This document shows, piece after piece, positions 26,073 through 34,190 of a stretch of 64,000 nucleotides of DNA. Below the pieces are notes generated by a model that was not told where the DNA came from, did no database searches, and was given only the letters and a program-made list of their open reading frames with translations. Position 1 is the first letter of the stretch. Every line of letters starts with the position of its first letter. Both the position numbers and the translations under genes were made by a program. Where the stretch lies: NCBI RefSeq assembly GCF_018408855.1, contig NZ_AP024324.1:62001-126000 (forward strand). The letters are read 5' to 3'. The DNA is from Caballeronia sp. NK8 (GTDB taxonomy: Bacteria; Pseudomonadota; Gammaproteobacteria; Burkholderiales; Burkholderiaceae).

Positions 26073-28271
26073 CTAAACATTGCGGGACGCAGGCAAGTTC
26101 ACGCTCTGCAACAACGCTTGCAAGTCATCGATATTGAACGGCTTCGACAGAATAGTCACGCCGGCATGTCTTGCCCGCTCGAGCTCGTCGGCATAGCCGG
26201 TCATCAAGGCGATGGCCTGCTTCGGCCACTTCCGGCGCACTTTCTCGGCTACGTCGATACCGTTATTCATGCCGGGCATCTGCACATCGGAAAGGATGAG
26301 GTCGAACCGCGCGCCATCGTCGAGCAGAACGAGCGCGGCATCGCCCGTCAGTTCGTGGCGCGATTGCCAGCCGAAAACTTCAAGCACGGCCGACAGCCCG
26401 GCGGCGACTTCTTCGTTATCCTCGACCAGCAGGATGGAGCCTTTGGTCGGCTCTTTCGTGCGGGCAGGCTCGGGAGGCGCTTTCACCTGGCGAACTTCGA
26501 CTTCCTTCGCCGAGCGGGGAAGGATGAGCGATACCGTGGTGCCTTCTCCCGGCGCGCTCTCGATGCGGGCCGTGCCGCCGGCCTGCTCGCACATCGCGAT
26601 GACCTGCGCGAGACCCAGCCCGGTGCCTGCGTTCGCGGCCTTGGTCGTGTAGAGCGGCTCGAATGCGCGTCGCACGACCGCGGGCGGCATGCCGACGCCG
26701 GTATCCGAGCAGGCGATCACGACGTACTCGCCCGACTTGAGATTGCCTCGTGCCGTCCCGATGGCGATGTTCTCGCAACGGATCGTGAACGCGCCGCCGT
26801 GCGGCATCGCATCCTTGGCGTTGACCGCGAGATTGATCAGCGCGGACTGCAACTCCGTCGGATCCACGTAAATCGGCCAGATCGCTTCGGGTGCCTCGAT
26901 ATGCAGTCCGACCCGTTCGCCGAGCGACATTCGGATCAGTGAGGCGTCCTGCTCCAGCCATACTTTGACGTCGACCACGTCCTGATGCAGCGGCTGTTTG
27001 CGAGCGACGCTGAGCAGACGCCGCGCCAGCGCTTCGGCGGAGATGGAGGCGCGTTCGACCGCGATGACTTCCTTCTCCAGCCCGTTGAAGCCTTTGCGGC
27101 GCGCCAGTTCCATGTTGGCCTTCACCACCATCAGCAGGTTGTTGAAGTCGTGCGCGACGTTGGCCACGAGATTGCCGAGCGCGCCCATCCGCTTCATCTG
27201 GCGTGTGGTCTCCTCGGCGGAAACACGCATCCTGAATTCGGCGTTCCACCTTTCCCATGCCGTCCGTTCTCGCCTGAGGCGGCCCAGGCTGAATGCAACC
27301 AGCAACCAGATGCCGATGCACGGGAGCAGCGTCGCGACAGCGATCAGGCCATCATGTCCCAGCCATCTGGACGTCACGATCGAAACGGGAATGCCGCACG
27401 TCACGTAAAGCGGGTAGCCGCCCACCTGTCGATAGACCAGGAGCTTTTCGACACCGTCCAGCGTGGAGAAAATCTTCAGATGGCCACTATGCGCGTTGAT
27501 TTGAAGCGCTTCGAAGAGAGGCTGGTTGCTGGTCGGCGGCCGCCGTGCCTGCGGCGCGGGAAATCGAACGAGGGTGGTGCCGTCGCTTCGAAACAGGCCG
27601 ACGGTCAATGCCCGGTCGTGAACGGTCAGCCGCTCATAGAACGCCGAAAAATAATCGCGTCGAAGCGCAATGACCAGCGCGCCGAGAAAACGACCGTTTG
27701 CGTCGTAGCGAGGCAAGGTCAGATTGAAAACATCGATGGCGGGGTCGGAGGTGCGTTCGGGTTGCGAGATGACTATCCCCGACGCGCTCGCCGGTTTTCC
27801 GGACGCGCCCGGGAGATGCTCATCGATCGATTGAAGTCCGACGGGGTACGTGTTGCTGCTGACGAGCAGACTTCTGTTGCGTCCGTATATCTCGATGGAA
27901 GCGACCGAGGGCAAGCGCCGGACGGTGTCTTCGAGAAAATCGTGCAGCGATTTCTGGCGCGCGCGAATCGCCGCATCTCCGTCATCGTGAACCATCGCCA
28001 ATACGCGCAGCGACACCTCCTGGATGACATCCAGCGCTTTGACCGCGTGTTCTTCGGCGATCCGCGCGAGACGATCGATTCCTTCAGACGAATCGGCGAT
28101 GCGGGTCTGGTAGCCGAAATAGCCGTAGGCCGCAAGAAAGAGCAAAGGCGTGACGATCGAAGCAACCAATGTCGCGATGAGCATGCGACGCGTCGTGCCG
28201 AAATCGCGTGGCGGCACGGGAATATCCAGCGCTGAACCGTCGGACGCGGGCGTTTCCTGATGAATGGTCAT
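26073..28271 (-). CDS. Hybrid sensor histidine kinase with C-terminal receiver
   Basis: A 732-residue protein. After an N-terminal tail there is a helix at about 30-50, a long periplasmic sensor of double-Cache type (about 55-305, with LPSVASIEIYGRNRSLLVSS), a second helix at about 310-335, then the dimerisation domain with phospho-His374 in NLVANVAHDFNNLLMVVKAN. The ATPase domain shows LINLAVNAKDAMPHGG, CSDTGVGM and GTGLGLAQVIAM. The receiver (about 612-725) has phospho-Asp662 in LILSDVQMPGM. The HDFNNLL type of kinase is common in Burkholderia. It is convergent with the CHASE3 gene and has no adjacent partner regulator. Confidence 0.92.
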   Translation of the reverse strand: MTIHQETPASDGSALDIPVPPRDFGTTRRMLIATLVASIVTPLLFLAAYGYFGYQTRIADSSEGIDRLARIAEEHAVKALDVIQEVSLRVLAMVHDDGDAAIRARQKSLHDFLEDTVRRLPSVASIEIYGRNRSLLVSSNTYPVGLQSIDEHLPGASGKPASASGIVISQPERTSDPAIDVFNLTLPRYDANGRFLGALVIALRRDYFSAFYERLTVHDRALTVGLFRSDGTTLVRFPAPQARRPPTSNQPLFEALQINAHSGHLKIFSTLDGVEKLLVYRQVGGYPLYVTCGIPVSIVTSRWLGHDGLIAVATLLPCIGIWLLVAFSLGRLRRERTAWERWNAEFRMRVSAEETTRQMKRMGALGNLVANVAHDFNNLLMVVKANMELARRKGFNGLEKEVIAVERASISAEALARRLLSVARKQPLHQDVVDVKVWLEQDASLIRMSLGERVGLHIEAPEAIWPIYVDPTELQSALINLAVNAKDAMPHGGAFTIRCENIAIGTARGNLKSGEYVVIACSDTGVGMPPAVVRRAFEPLYTTKAANAGTGLGLAQVIAMCEQAGGTARIESAPGEGTTVSLILPRSAKEVEVRQVKAPPEPARTKEPTKGSILLVEDNEEVAAGLSAVLEVFGWQSRHELTGDAALVLLDDGARFDLILSDVQMPGMNNGIDVAEKVRRKWPKQAIALMTGYADELERARHAGVTILSKPFNIDDLQALLQSVNLPASRNV

Positions 28272-28396
28272 GGGACTTGCTTGACGATACGCGAACGCGA
28301 AGTCTATTCACATGTTCCCGGAGCGTCAAACGAGCGACTTTGGCGGTCCTGACGATGTGCGCTTCGCGCATCCTCGCCTCGTGCCCGGCCGTATAC

Positions 28397-28415
28397 GGAT
28401 TTACGGGGATTTACG
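28397..28415 (+). repeat. Direct repeat GGATTTACG x2 before a small secreted protein gene
   Basis: GGATTTACG occurs at 28397-28405 and 28407-28415, a ten-base period equal to one helix turn, some 27-45 bases before the ATG at 28442. It may be a regulator site overlapping the promoter. The repeat is short and could be chance. Confidence 0.3.
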
Positions 28416-28441
28416 CGCATACGCGCTTAGGGAGAACGTCG

Positions 28442-28720
28442 ATGACTACATTACGCAAGGCTTCGCTCACGCTTACGCTCACCGCGGTGGGCTGCGTCAT
28501 TTCGTCTGCTGTATGGGCAGGAGGCAATGGCAATGGCGGCAGTGGAGGCGGCGGGTCTCACGGCGCCGCCACATCGGGCATGACCTATCATAGTGAACCC
28601 GTGTCCAGCCCCTGGAATCGCGTTCCGGGCGATATGAGCCGAGACGATGCATCGCGGATGTCCGCACGTTATCCCGCACCGATGGAGCGTCAGGTCGACT
28701 CTCAAAAAACGGGTCAATAG
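28442..28720 (+). CDS. Small exported Gly/Ser-rich protein
   Basis: A 92-residue protein with a clear signal peptide (about residues 1-26, LTLTLTAVGCVISSAVWA), then a Gly/Asn-rich stretch and a polar tail with HSEPVSSPWNRVPGDMSRDD. No family is recognised. ATG at 28442 has TAGGGAGAA upstream. It is divergent from the hybrid kinase gene across 170 bases. A role in the cell envelope is possible but not shown. Confidence 0.6.
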   Translation: MTTLRKASLTLTLTAVGCVISSAVWAGGNGNGGSGGGGSHGAATSGMTYHSEPVSSPWNRVPGDMSRDDASRMSARYPAPMERQVDSQKTGQ

Positions 28721-28784
28721 GCTTTTTGCGGTCTCTTTGGCTACGGCCCCAAAATCGCCGAGTGTCGCGAAGCCGTCATACCGG

Positions 28785-30167
28785 TCATGACGGCGCGCCG
28801 TCCGGCCTCGTTTCCCCGGCGGCCGACGCGGCAATGAACCGTACAGGCCGCCGGTTGCCTTGCCAGACGCGCCCGACGATCGCAGGACTGAGCAGAGACG
28901 AAGGCGGCATCATCAGATTGACAACCTTCAGAAAGGCGGTCGCCAGCGCGCTGTCGTGTGTCGCGGCGAGGTGAAGCTTGCCGAGGTACCAGTTGATGAA
29001 ACGCAGCATCGGCGGGCGCGCACCTTTGACTCGTGGATGACGAAGGTCGTTGCCAACCGCGATGTGCCACGGAATATCGACGATCCTTTCGACCGCGCCA
29101 CAGAAGCGGCGCGCAACATTGGTCGAGCCTGCGCGCAAGCATTGATGCAGCGCCAGCGCTTCCTCTGCCGCGACCGTCATGCCCTGCCCATAAACAGGGT
29201 TGAAGCTGCAGATCGCGTCTCCGAAAACCAGATAACCCTCGGGGAAACGTGCGAGCCGTTCGTACCGCCGGCGCAGACTTGCGACGTGGCGATAGCGTCG
29301 GTAATCGCTCAGCGGCTCCGCGCGTGCGACCACGTCATGAATCTCCATGGTCGGCAGCGTCGCCAGATACGCGAGAAAGCCTTCGTCGTCGTCCGGTGCG
29401 TCGTCGCCGAGATAGCCGCCGGTACTGACGATCCAGCTTTCGTTTTCCTGCGCGAGCATGACGCCGTTGCGCCAGTTCGGCGCACTGCCGGCGATGACGA
29501 TACCGTGCTTGCCGTCGAGATCGGCCGGCCGACGCCGATAGGTACGGGTCATGTAGCCGATGCCGGTTTCGACTTTCTCATCGGGCGGAGACGGGTAGCC
29601 CAGTTCCTCGAGCCACGCGGCGCCGGATGAGCCACGACCGGTCGCATCGACGACGAGGTCCGCGTCGATGGTCTCTTCCGGCTTGCCGTCGGCGCGCACT
29701 CGCACGCCCGTCACGCGCGTGCGAGCGGGGTCGGTGAGAAGGCCCCATACAGCGCAAGTCCCGATGGCGCGCACGTTCGGCAAAGCCAGCAGCCGCCGGC
29801 GCAGATGGCCTTCGAGTACGGGACGGCTCGCAAGCAGTCCGATCAGGTCGCTCGGGCCATTGGCCAGTCTGACGTTGCGGCCGATCCAGATCACGTCGTT
29901 GGCGACATCGCCGATCAGACCGCCGCTTTGCACGACGACCTCGTCGTTATATCCCGGGAAGAGCTGCTCGAATATCGCGCTCCCGCGTGCCAGGAGCCCG
30001 TGGGTATGGCGACCCTGCGGCACGCCCTTGCGCGGCGTGTCCGCTGACGGAAACTCGTCGCGTTCGAGCACGGTGACGCTGGCATAGAAATCAGACAGCA
30101 CGCGGGCGGCAAGCAGCCCACCCATGCTGGCGCCGATCACGATCGCATGTTCGCCCAGGTTCTTCAT
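28785..30167 (-). CDS. FAD-dependent oxidoreductase, monooxygenase-like
   Basis: A 460-residue flavoprotein of the aromatic-hydroxylase/halogenase fold. HAIVIGASMGGLLAARVLSD gives the FAD-binding GxSxGG near residues 12-17; DLVVDATGRGS and VFGDAICSFNPVYGQGMTVA are the DG- and GD-type motifs. KGVPQGRHTHGLLARG is typical of a Burkholderia/actinobacterial group of uncharacterised FAD enzymes. ATG at 30167 has GGAGG eight bases upstream. It is divergent from the BTAD-hydrolase gene across 117 bases, which suggests joint control. The substrate is unknown; epoxidation or hydroxylation of a hydrophobic compound would be expected for the fold. Confidence 0.88.
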   Translation of the reverse strand: MKNLGEHAIVIGASMGGLLAARVLSDFYASVTVLERDEFPSADTPRKGVPQGRHTHGLLARGSAIFEQLFPGYNDEVVVQSGGLIGDVANDVIWIGRNVRLANGPSDLIGLLASRPVLEGHLRRRLLALPNVRAIGTCAVWGLLTDPARTRVTGVRVRADGKPEETIDADLVVDATGRGSSGAAWLEELGYPSPPDEKVETGIGYMTRTYRRRPADLDGKHGIVIAGSAPNWRNGVMLAQENESWIVSTGGYLGDDAPDDDEGFLAYLATLPTMEIHDVVARAEPLSDYRRYRHVASLRRRYERLARFPEGYLVFGDAICSFNPVYGQGMTVAAEEALALHQCLRAGSTNVARRFCGAVERIVDIPWHIAVGNDLRHPRVKGARPPMLRFINWYLGKLHLAATHDSALATAFLKVVNLMMPPSSLLSPAIVGRVWQGNRRPVRFIAASAAGETRPDGAPS

Positions 30168-30284
30168 GGCAATCCTCCGGTTCAGTCTGTCGCGATGAGC
30201 CTGCGGCCATCGTCTGCAGGCAATGCTAGGATTGCGTCGTCCCCTGAGCGTCCCCCGGACGCCGTCATCGAGGGTCGCCTCGCC

Positions 30285-31835
30285 ATGGCTTCGTTCAGTG
30301 TCCGAACGCTTGGATTTCCGGAGATTCGTCGGGCCGGCCGGCCGTGCCCATTGGCCCTGCGCAAGGGCCTGGCCCTGCTGGTTTTTCTGGCCGAAGCGAA
30401 GGCCTCCGTCGGGCGCGACGCCTGCGCCACGATGTTGTGGCCGGAAGACCGCGAAGAGGTCGTGCGGGCGCGGTTGCGCCGACTGCTGCATCGTCTCCCG
30501 CTCGCGCTCGGCGACGACGTTCTGATCACGGACAGATCGACCGTTCGATGGTCGCCGGCGATCGACCTGGAGGTGGATTCCCGGCTGTTCGAGCAAGCCT
30601 GCGACAGCGGCGAGTTCGATCAGGCCTGCCGCCTGTATTCCGGCGACTTTCTCGAGGGTTTTTCGCCCGGCGACTGCCCCGCGTTCGACGAGTGGGCGTT
30701 CTTTCGCCGGGAAGCGCTCCGCGGCCGGGCGATCCAGGCCTTCGAGCGCGTGGTGCGCGACAGAAATGCAGCCGGCGACTACGCGGCGGCGGTCGCGCAC
30801 GCGAGCCGTCTGGTCGAGCTCGATCCGCTCAGCGAAGTGTATGGCCGTCACCTGATCCGCAACCTTCTGCTCGCCGGAGACCGGGCCACGGCCCAGCGGC
30901 ATCTCGAGGCCCTGACGCGACGCCTTCGCGACGAACTCGGCGTGGCGCCCGAGTGCGAGACCCTCGCGCTACTGGACACGAGCGCCATATCGCCGAGCGA
31001 GGAACTGCCGTCCACGCGCTACGCCAGCGGTGACGACATCCATCTCGCGTTCCAGACCCGCGGCGCCGGACGCTTCGACGTACTCGTGCTGCCCGGTTTC
31101 GTGTCGCATGTCGAGCGGGTCTGGGAGGAACCTCGTTGCCGGGCGTTCCTGTCCGCGCTCGCCGGAATGGGCCGCCTCATCCTGCTCGATCGTCGCGGCA
31201 TCGGGCTTTCCGATCGGGTCGGATTCAATCCCGGCGTCGATGCGACCGCGCGCGACATCGGCACTGTGCTCGACGCCGCCGGCAGCCGTCGGGTCGTGCT
31301 GTTCGGCGCGTCGGAAGGCGGCCCGGCATGCATCAGGTTCGCCGTCGATCACCCTGAGCGTGTCGCGGGTCTGATTCTGTTCGGCTCGCTGGCGAAGGGG
31401 ACCGCAACGCACGACTATGCTCACGCGCTGCAGGCAAGTCAGTACGACGCGTGGCTCGGGCAGCTCATTGCAGGGTGGGGCGGGCCGGCAGGCATCGAGA
31501 CCTTCGCGCCCAGCCTGTCCGGCGATCCACAGGCGCGAGCGTGGTGGGCTGGCATGCTGCGGGCCGCGTCGAGCCCGGGCGCGATCAAGGGCGTGCTCGA
31601 GACCCTGCGCGATATGGATGTGCGGCATCTTCTGGACCGCGTATCCGTGCCGACTCTGGTGCTGCACCGTCGGGACGACCGCGCGGTTCGCGTGGGCGCC
31701 GGGCGGCATCTCGCCGGCCATATCGGGAAGGCGCGCTTCGTCGAACTCGAAGGTGCCGATCACTGGGCTTTCGCCGGAGACCAGCACGCCGTGCTCGATA
31801 ACATCAGGCAGTTTCTCGACAGCCTTGCCGCGTAA
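30285..31835 (+). CDS. BTAD/SARP-like regulator fused to an alpha/beta hydrolase
   Basis: A 516-residue two-part protein. Residues 1-95 form an OmpR-type winged helix (LGFPEIRRAGRPCPLALRKG, then MLWPEDREEVVRARLRRLLH). Residues 100-240 form a bacterial transcription activation domain of helical repeats (DEWAFFRREALRGRAIQAFE, RRLRDELGVAPECETL). Residues 245-515 form an alpha/beta hydrolase with nucleophile Ser343 in FGASEGGPA, acid at Asp464 or 465 in HRRDDRAV and His493 in GADHWAF, so the triad is intact. RRGIGLSDR is the usual oxyanion-side loop. It may be a regulator whose activity depends on binding or cleaving a small ester or lactone. It is divergent from the FAD oxidoreductase, its likely target. 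Confidence 0.88.
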   Translation: MASFSVRTLGFPEIRRAGRPCPLALRKGLALLVFLAEAKASVGRDACATMLWPEDREEVVRARLRRLLHRLPLALGDDVLITDRSTVRWSPAIDLEVDSRLFEQACDSGEFDQACRLYSGDFLEGFSPGDCPAFDEWAFFRREALRGRAIQAFERVVRDRNAAGDYAAAVAHASRLVELDPLSEVYGRHLIRNLLLAGDRATAQRHLEALTRRLRDELGVAPECETLALLDTSAISPSEELPSTRYASGDDIHLAFQTRGAGRFDVLVLPGFVSHVERVWEEPRCRAFLSALAGMGRLILLDRRGIGLSDRVGFNPGVDATARDIGTVLDAAGSRRVVLFGASEGGPACIRFAVDHPERVAGLILFGSLAKGTATHDYAHALQASQYDAWLGQLIAGWGGPAGIETFAPSLSGDPQARAWWAGMLRAASSPGAIKGVLETLRDMDVRHLLDRVSVPTLVLHRRDDRAVRVGAGRHLAGHIGKARFVELEGADHWAFAGDQHAVLDNIRQFLDSLAA

Positions 31836-31922
31836 GTGCAGCCCGCGCTGACTTGCTTACAGCATGCCTGCCGTATAGCTTTAGACCAACAAGAATGAAA
31901 GCGCACGTACCAGGAGGCACGC

Positions 31923-32654
31923 ATGGTCATCACGAACTCGCAGTCGTCCACGAACGTCGAGGAAATCGCCGCCGGGGTGTATCGCATCAACACGCCGGTG
32001 GTGCTGCCCGGCGACGCAGGCGGTTTCTCTTTCAACCAGTATTTGATCGTCGACGACGAACCGTTGCTCTTTCATACCGGCCCGCGCAGGATGTTTCCGC
32101 TCGTGCGAGAGGCGCTCGCGAGTGTCATCGAGCCGGCGCGTCTGCGGCATATCGCGTTCTCGCACGTCGAGGCAGACGAATGCGGTTCGCTCAACGAGTG
32201 GCTGGCGGTGGCGCCCGATGCTGCGCCGCTGTGCGGCACCATAGCAGCAATGGTGTCCATCACGGATCTCGCCGATCGCGCGCCCGTCGCGCTCGCCGAC
32301 GGACAGGCGGTTTCGCTCGGACGGCACAGCGTGCGATGGATCGACACGCCTCATCTTCCGCACGCATGGGAATGCGGCTTCATGATGGAGGAAAGCACGC
32401 GCACCCTGCTGTGCGGGGACCTCTTCACGCAAGGCGGCGCTACGCTGCCCGCGCTCACGACGTCCGATATCCTGGGTCCGAGCGAAGCGTTCAGGCGAAG
32501 CATGGACTACTTCTCGCACACCCGGAACGCCGACGCGATGTTCGAGCGCCTCGCTCAACTCGAGCCGACGACGCTGGCCTGCATGCATGGCAGCGCGTGG
32601 AACGGCGACGGCGCCGGGTTGCTGCGCGCTTTGGCCCAGAGCGTGCGTCAATGA
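31923..32654 (+). CDS. MBL-fold metallohydrolase, flavodiiron-like (ODP) type
   Basis: A 243-residue protein of the metallo-beta-lactamase fold. HVEADECG (His81, Glu83, Asp85) matches the HxExD pattern of the diiron centre in flavodiiron proteins and related oxygen-binding diiron proteins, rather than the HxHxDH zinc motif. DTPHLPHAWECGF and LLCGDLFTQGG supply later ligands, and CMHGSAW the last His. There is no flavodoxin domain, so it cannot act alone as an oxygen or NO reductase of the usual type; an O2- or redox-sensing role is possible. ATG at 31923 has AGGAGGC upstream. It follows the BTAD gene by 87 bases. Confidence 0.86.
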   Translation: MVITNSQSSTNVEEIAAGVYRINTPVVLPGDAGGFSFNQYLIVDDEPLLFHTGPRRMFPLVREALASVIEPARLRHIAFSHVEADECGSLNEWLAVAPDAAPLCGTIAAMVSITDLADRAPVALADGQAVSLGRHSVRWIDTPHLPHAWECGFMMEESTRTLLCGDLFTQGGATLPALTTSDILGPSEAFRRSMDYFSHTRNADAMFERLAQLEPTTLACMHGSAWNGDGAGLLRALAQSVRQ

Positions 32655-32685
32655 AACGCGCGCGCAGTTTTCCGTTCGATGAGGG

Positions 32686-32892
32686 CTAGCGACGGCCGCT
32701 GCGGCCCCATACGTATCGCACCCATCGCTGCCATCGGGTTTTCGGTGCGATCGCGTTGTGCGCAGCCTGCGCCTCGCGGTCCCGCTGCACGGACCTCTGC
32801 ACCTGTTCGTGTATCTGCCGCAATGTCATGCCGCCCGGGCCTTTTAGCTCGTCGGGATCGGATGGCGGATCGCTGTCGGAATGATTCGTCAT
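32686..32892 (-). CDS. Small hypothetical protein, 68 residues
   Basis: A small soluble polar protein: MTNHSDSDPPSDPDELKGPG, then MTLRQIHEQVQRSVQRDREA, and a Trp/Arg-rich end (WQRWVRYVWGRSGRR). Composition with an acidic head, amphipathic helix and basic tail looks like a real protein. No strong ribosome site is seen before the ATG at 32892. A different frame over the same bases (32648-32962) is Arg-rich and less likely. It is convergent with the MBL gene and divergent from the methyltransferase gene. Confidence 0.45.
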   Translation of the reverse strand: MTNHSDSDPPSDPDELKGPGGMTLRQIHEQVQRSVQRDREAQAAHNAIAPKTRWQRWVRYVWGRSGRR

Positions 32893-33010
32893 TGGGGTCG
32901 CCTTGCCGAAGTATTCGAAACCAGAACACTTCCTGTCCTGCGCGGTTGCTTTGGAAGAGCATGAAAGAAACGCGTATCGTGTCTTACCTTCAAAACCTTC
33001 CATCTGGTTC

Positions 33011-33865
33011 ATGAACAACTCTATTCGCATTGCCCGGGCGCGGACAGTCACGATCGCCCTCAGCCTCCTCATGCTCGCGCTGACAGGTTGCGCGTCCTCG
33101 TCTCCCGATTCATCACATGATTCGCAATCTCTCGATGCCGCGATCAGCGGATCGCAGCGCAGCGACAAGGCGCGCGCCCGCGACGTCTATCGCCATCCGA
33201 AAGAAACGCTGCAGTTCTTCGACCTCGGCTCGACCCAGGCTGTGCTGGAAATCGCCCCGGGAGGCGGCTGGTACACGGACATCCTTGCGCCGTATCTGCA
33301 TGACGCCGGGCAGCTTTATGAAGCGCAGTATGTCAGCACGTCCGCCGATCTCGCCGCCGAGGACAATGCGACCGATGCCGCTTACCGACGCAAGCTCGCG
33401 AACGCTCCGACGATGTATGGAAACGTCGTCGTCGGCACGCTGCACGCGGGCCAGTTCATGGGCTTCGACGCGCATGAACGTTTCGATCGCGTGCTCACGT
33501 TTCGGAACATCCATAACTGGATCAAGGACGGACAAATCGATGCGAATCTGCGCGCGTTCTATGGCGCGCTGAAGCATGGCGGTGAACTCGGCGTCGAGGA
33601 GCATCGCGCGCGGCCGGGGACGTCGGTGCAGCAGATGATCGATTCCGGCTACGTGACGGAAGCGTATGTCATCGAGCACGCGCAAGCGGTCGGGTTCAGG
33701 CTGGTTGCGCGCAGCGAGATCAACGCGAACGCGAAAGATACGAAGGACTATCCGCACGGCGTGTGGTCGCTGCCGCCGACCTACGAGGGCGGTGACGTCG
33801 ACCGGGCGCGCTATGCCGCGATCGGAGAATCGGATCGCATGACGCTGAGGTTCGTCAAACCTTAG
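33011..33865 (+). CDS. Predicted methyltransferase, lipoprotein-anchored
   Basis: A 284-residue protein with a lipoprotein signal: basic start, hydrophobic core and lipobox LTGC (Cys27), so the mature chain is probably periplasmic and membrane-anchored. The body resembles the COG4798 group of predicted class I methyltransferases: VLEIAPGGGWYTDILAPYL is the SAM-site motif I and FDRVLTFRNIHNWI lies at motif IV. A SAM-dependent enzyme outside the cytoplasm would lack cofactor, so the fold may have another role. ATG at 33011 gives the signal peptide its normal start. The 3' end (VKP-stop) is part of a 15-bp repeat that also lies after hicB. Confidence 0.85.
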   Translation: MNNSIRIARARTVTIALSLLMLALTGCASSSPDSSHDSQSLDAAISGSQRSDKARARDVYRHPKETLQFFDLGSTQAVLEIAPGGGWYTDILAPYLHDAGQLYEAQYVSTSADLAAEDNATDAAYRRKLANAPTMYGNVVVGTLHAGQFMGFDAHERFDRVLTFRNIHNWIKDGQIDANLRAFYGALKHGGELGVEEHRARPGTSVQQMIDSGYVTEAYVIEHAQAVGFRLVARSEINANAKDTKDYPHGVWSLPPTYEGGDVDRARYAAIGESDRMTLRFVKP

Positions 33866-33867
33866 CG
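33853..33867 (+). repeat. 15-bp direct repeat, left copy (3' end of methyltransferase gene)
   Basis: CGTCAAACCTTAGCG covers the last three codons and the stop of the methyltransferase gene. An exact second copy lies at 34560-34574, just after hicB. The pair brackets the hicAB cassette with a period of 707 bases, as expected for a target duplication or attachment site. Confidence 0.75.
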
Positions 33868-33884
33868 CCAAGGCGCGAGACCTT

Positions 33885-33927
33885 GATAGCATAATCTGCT
33901 ATCGTATTGATATCAGATTATGCTATC
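33885..33927. promoter_or_regulatory. Tandem palindromic operator upstream of hicA
   Basis: A 14-base inverted repeat, GATAGCATAATCTG (33885-33898) and CAGATTATGCTATC (33914-33927), is perfect. It is also readable as two tandem dyads, GATAGCA-N5-TGCTATC at 33885-33903 and GATATCA-N5-TGCTATC at 33909-33927, set 24 bases apart. It lies 9 bases before the hicA ATG and is AT-rich, so it probably overlaps the promoter. HicB, with its DNA-binding C-terminus, is the expected repressor. Confidence 0.75.
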
Positions 33928-33935
33928 ATAAATCC

Positions 33936-34190
33936 ATGAAGGCCAAACACGTCCGCGTCCTTGCCGCGATCTTTACCACGCCCACCTTGGGCGGAATCGT
34001 GTTCTCCGACATCGAGGCGCTGGTGAAGGCGCTCGGCGGCGAAGTCTTCGAACGCGAAGGTTCGCGCGTGAAGATTTCGCTACACGGCCATGAATGGCGC
34101 TGCCACCGGCCGCACCCAGGCAAGGAAGCGAAGCGCTATCAAGTTGAAGAAGCCAGGGAGTTTTTCGAACGAGCGGGAGTCAGCCCATGA
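33936..34190 (+). CDS. hicA: HicA-family toxin (mRNA interferase)
   Basis: An 84-residue toxin of the longer HicA clade: MKAKHVRVLAAIFTTPTLGG, then IEALVKALGGEVFEREGSRV, HRPHPGKEAKRYQVEEAREF. HicA proteins have a dsRNA-binding-like fold and cut mRNA. The segment that in classical HicA reads GSHH reads GSRV here, with His residues further on, as in this clade generally. ATG at 33936 follows the palindromic operator; the stop overlaps the hicB ATG by four bases, so toxin and antitoxin are coupled. The gene order is toxin first, as usual for hicAB. Confidence 0.9.
   Translation: MKAKHVRVLAAIFTTPTLGGIVFSDIEALVKALGGEVFEREGSRVKISLHGHEWRCHRPHPGKEAKRYQVEEAREFFERAGVSP

Noticed and set aside
32648..32962. 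104-residue frame overlapping the small gene at 32686-32892
   Set aside because: Arg-rich, unlike a normal protein; the overlapping 68-residue frame has better composition.
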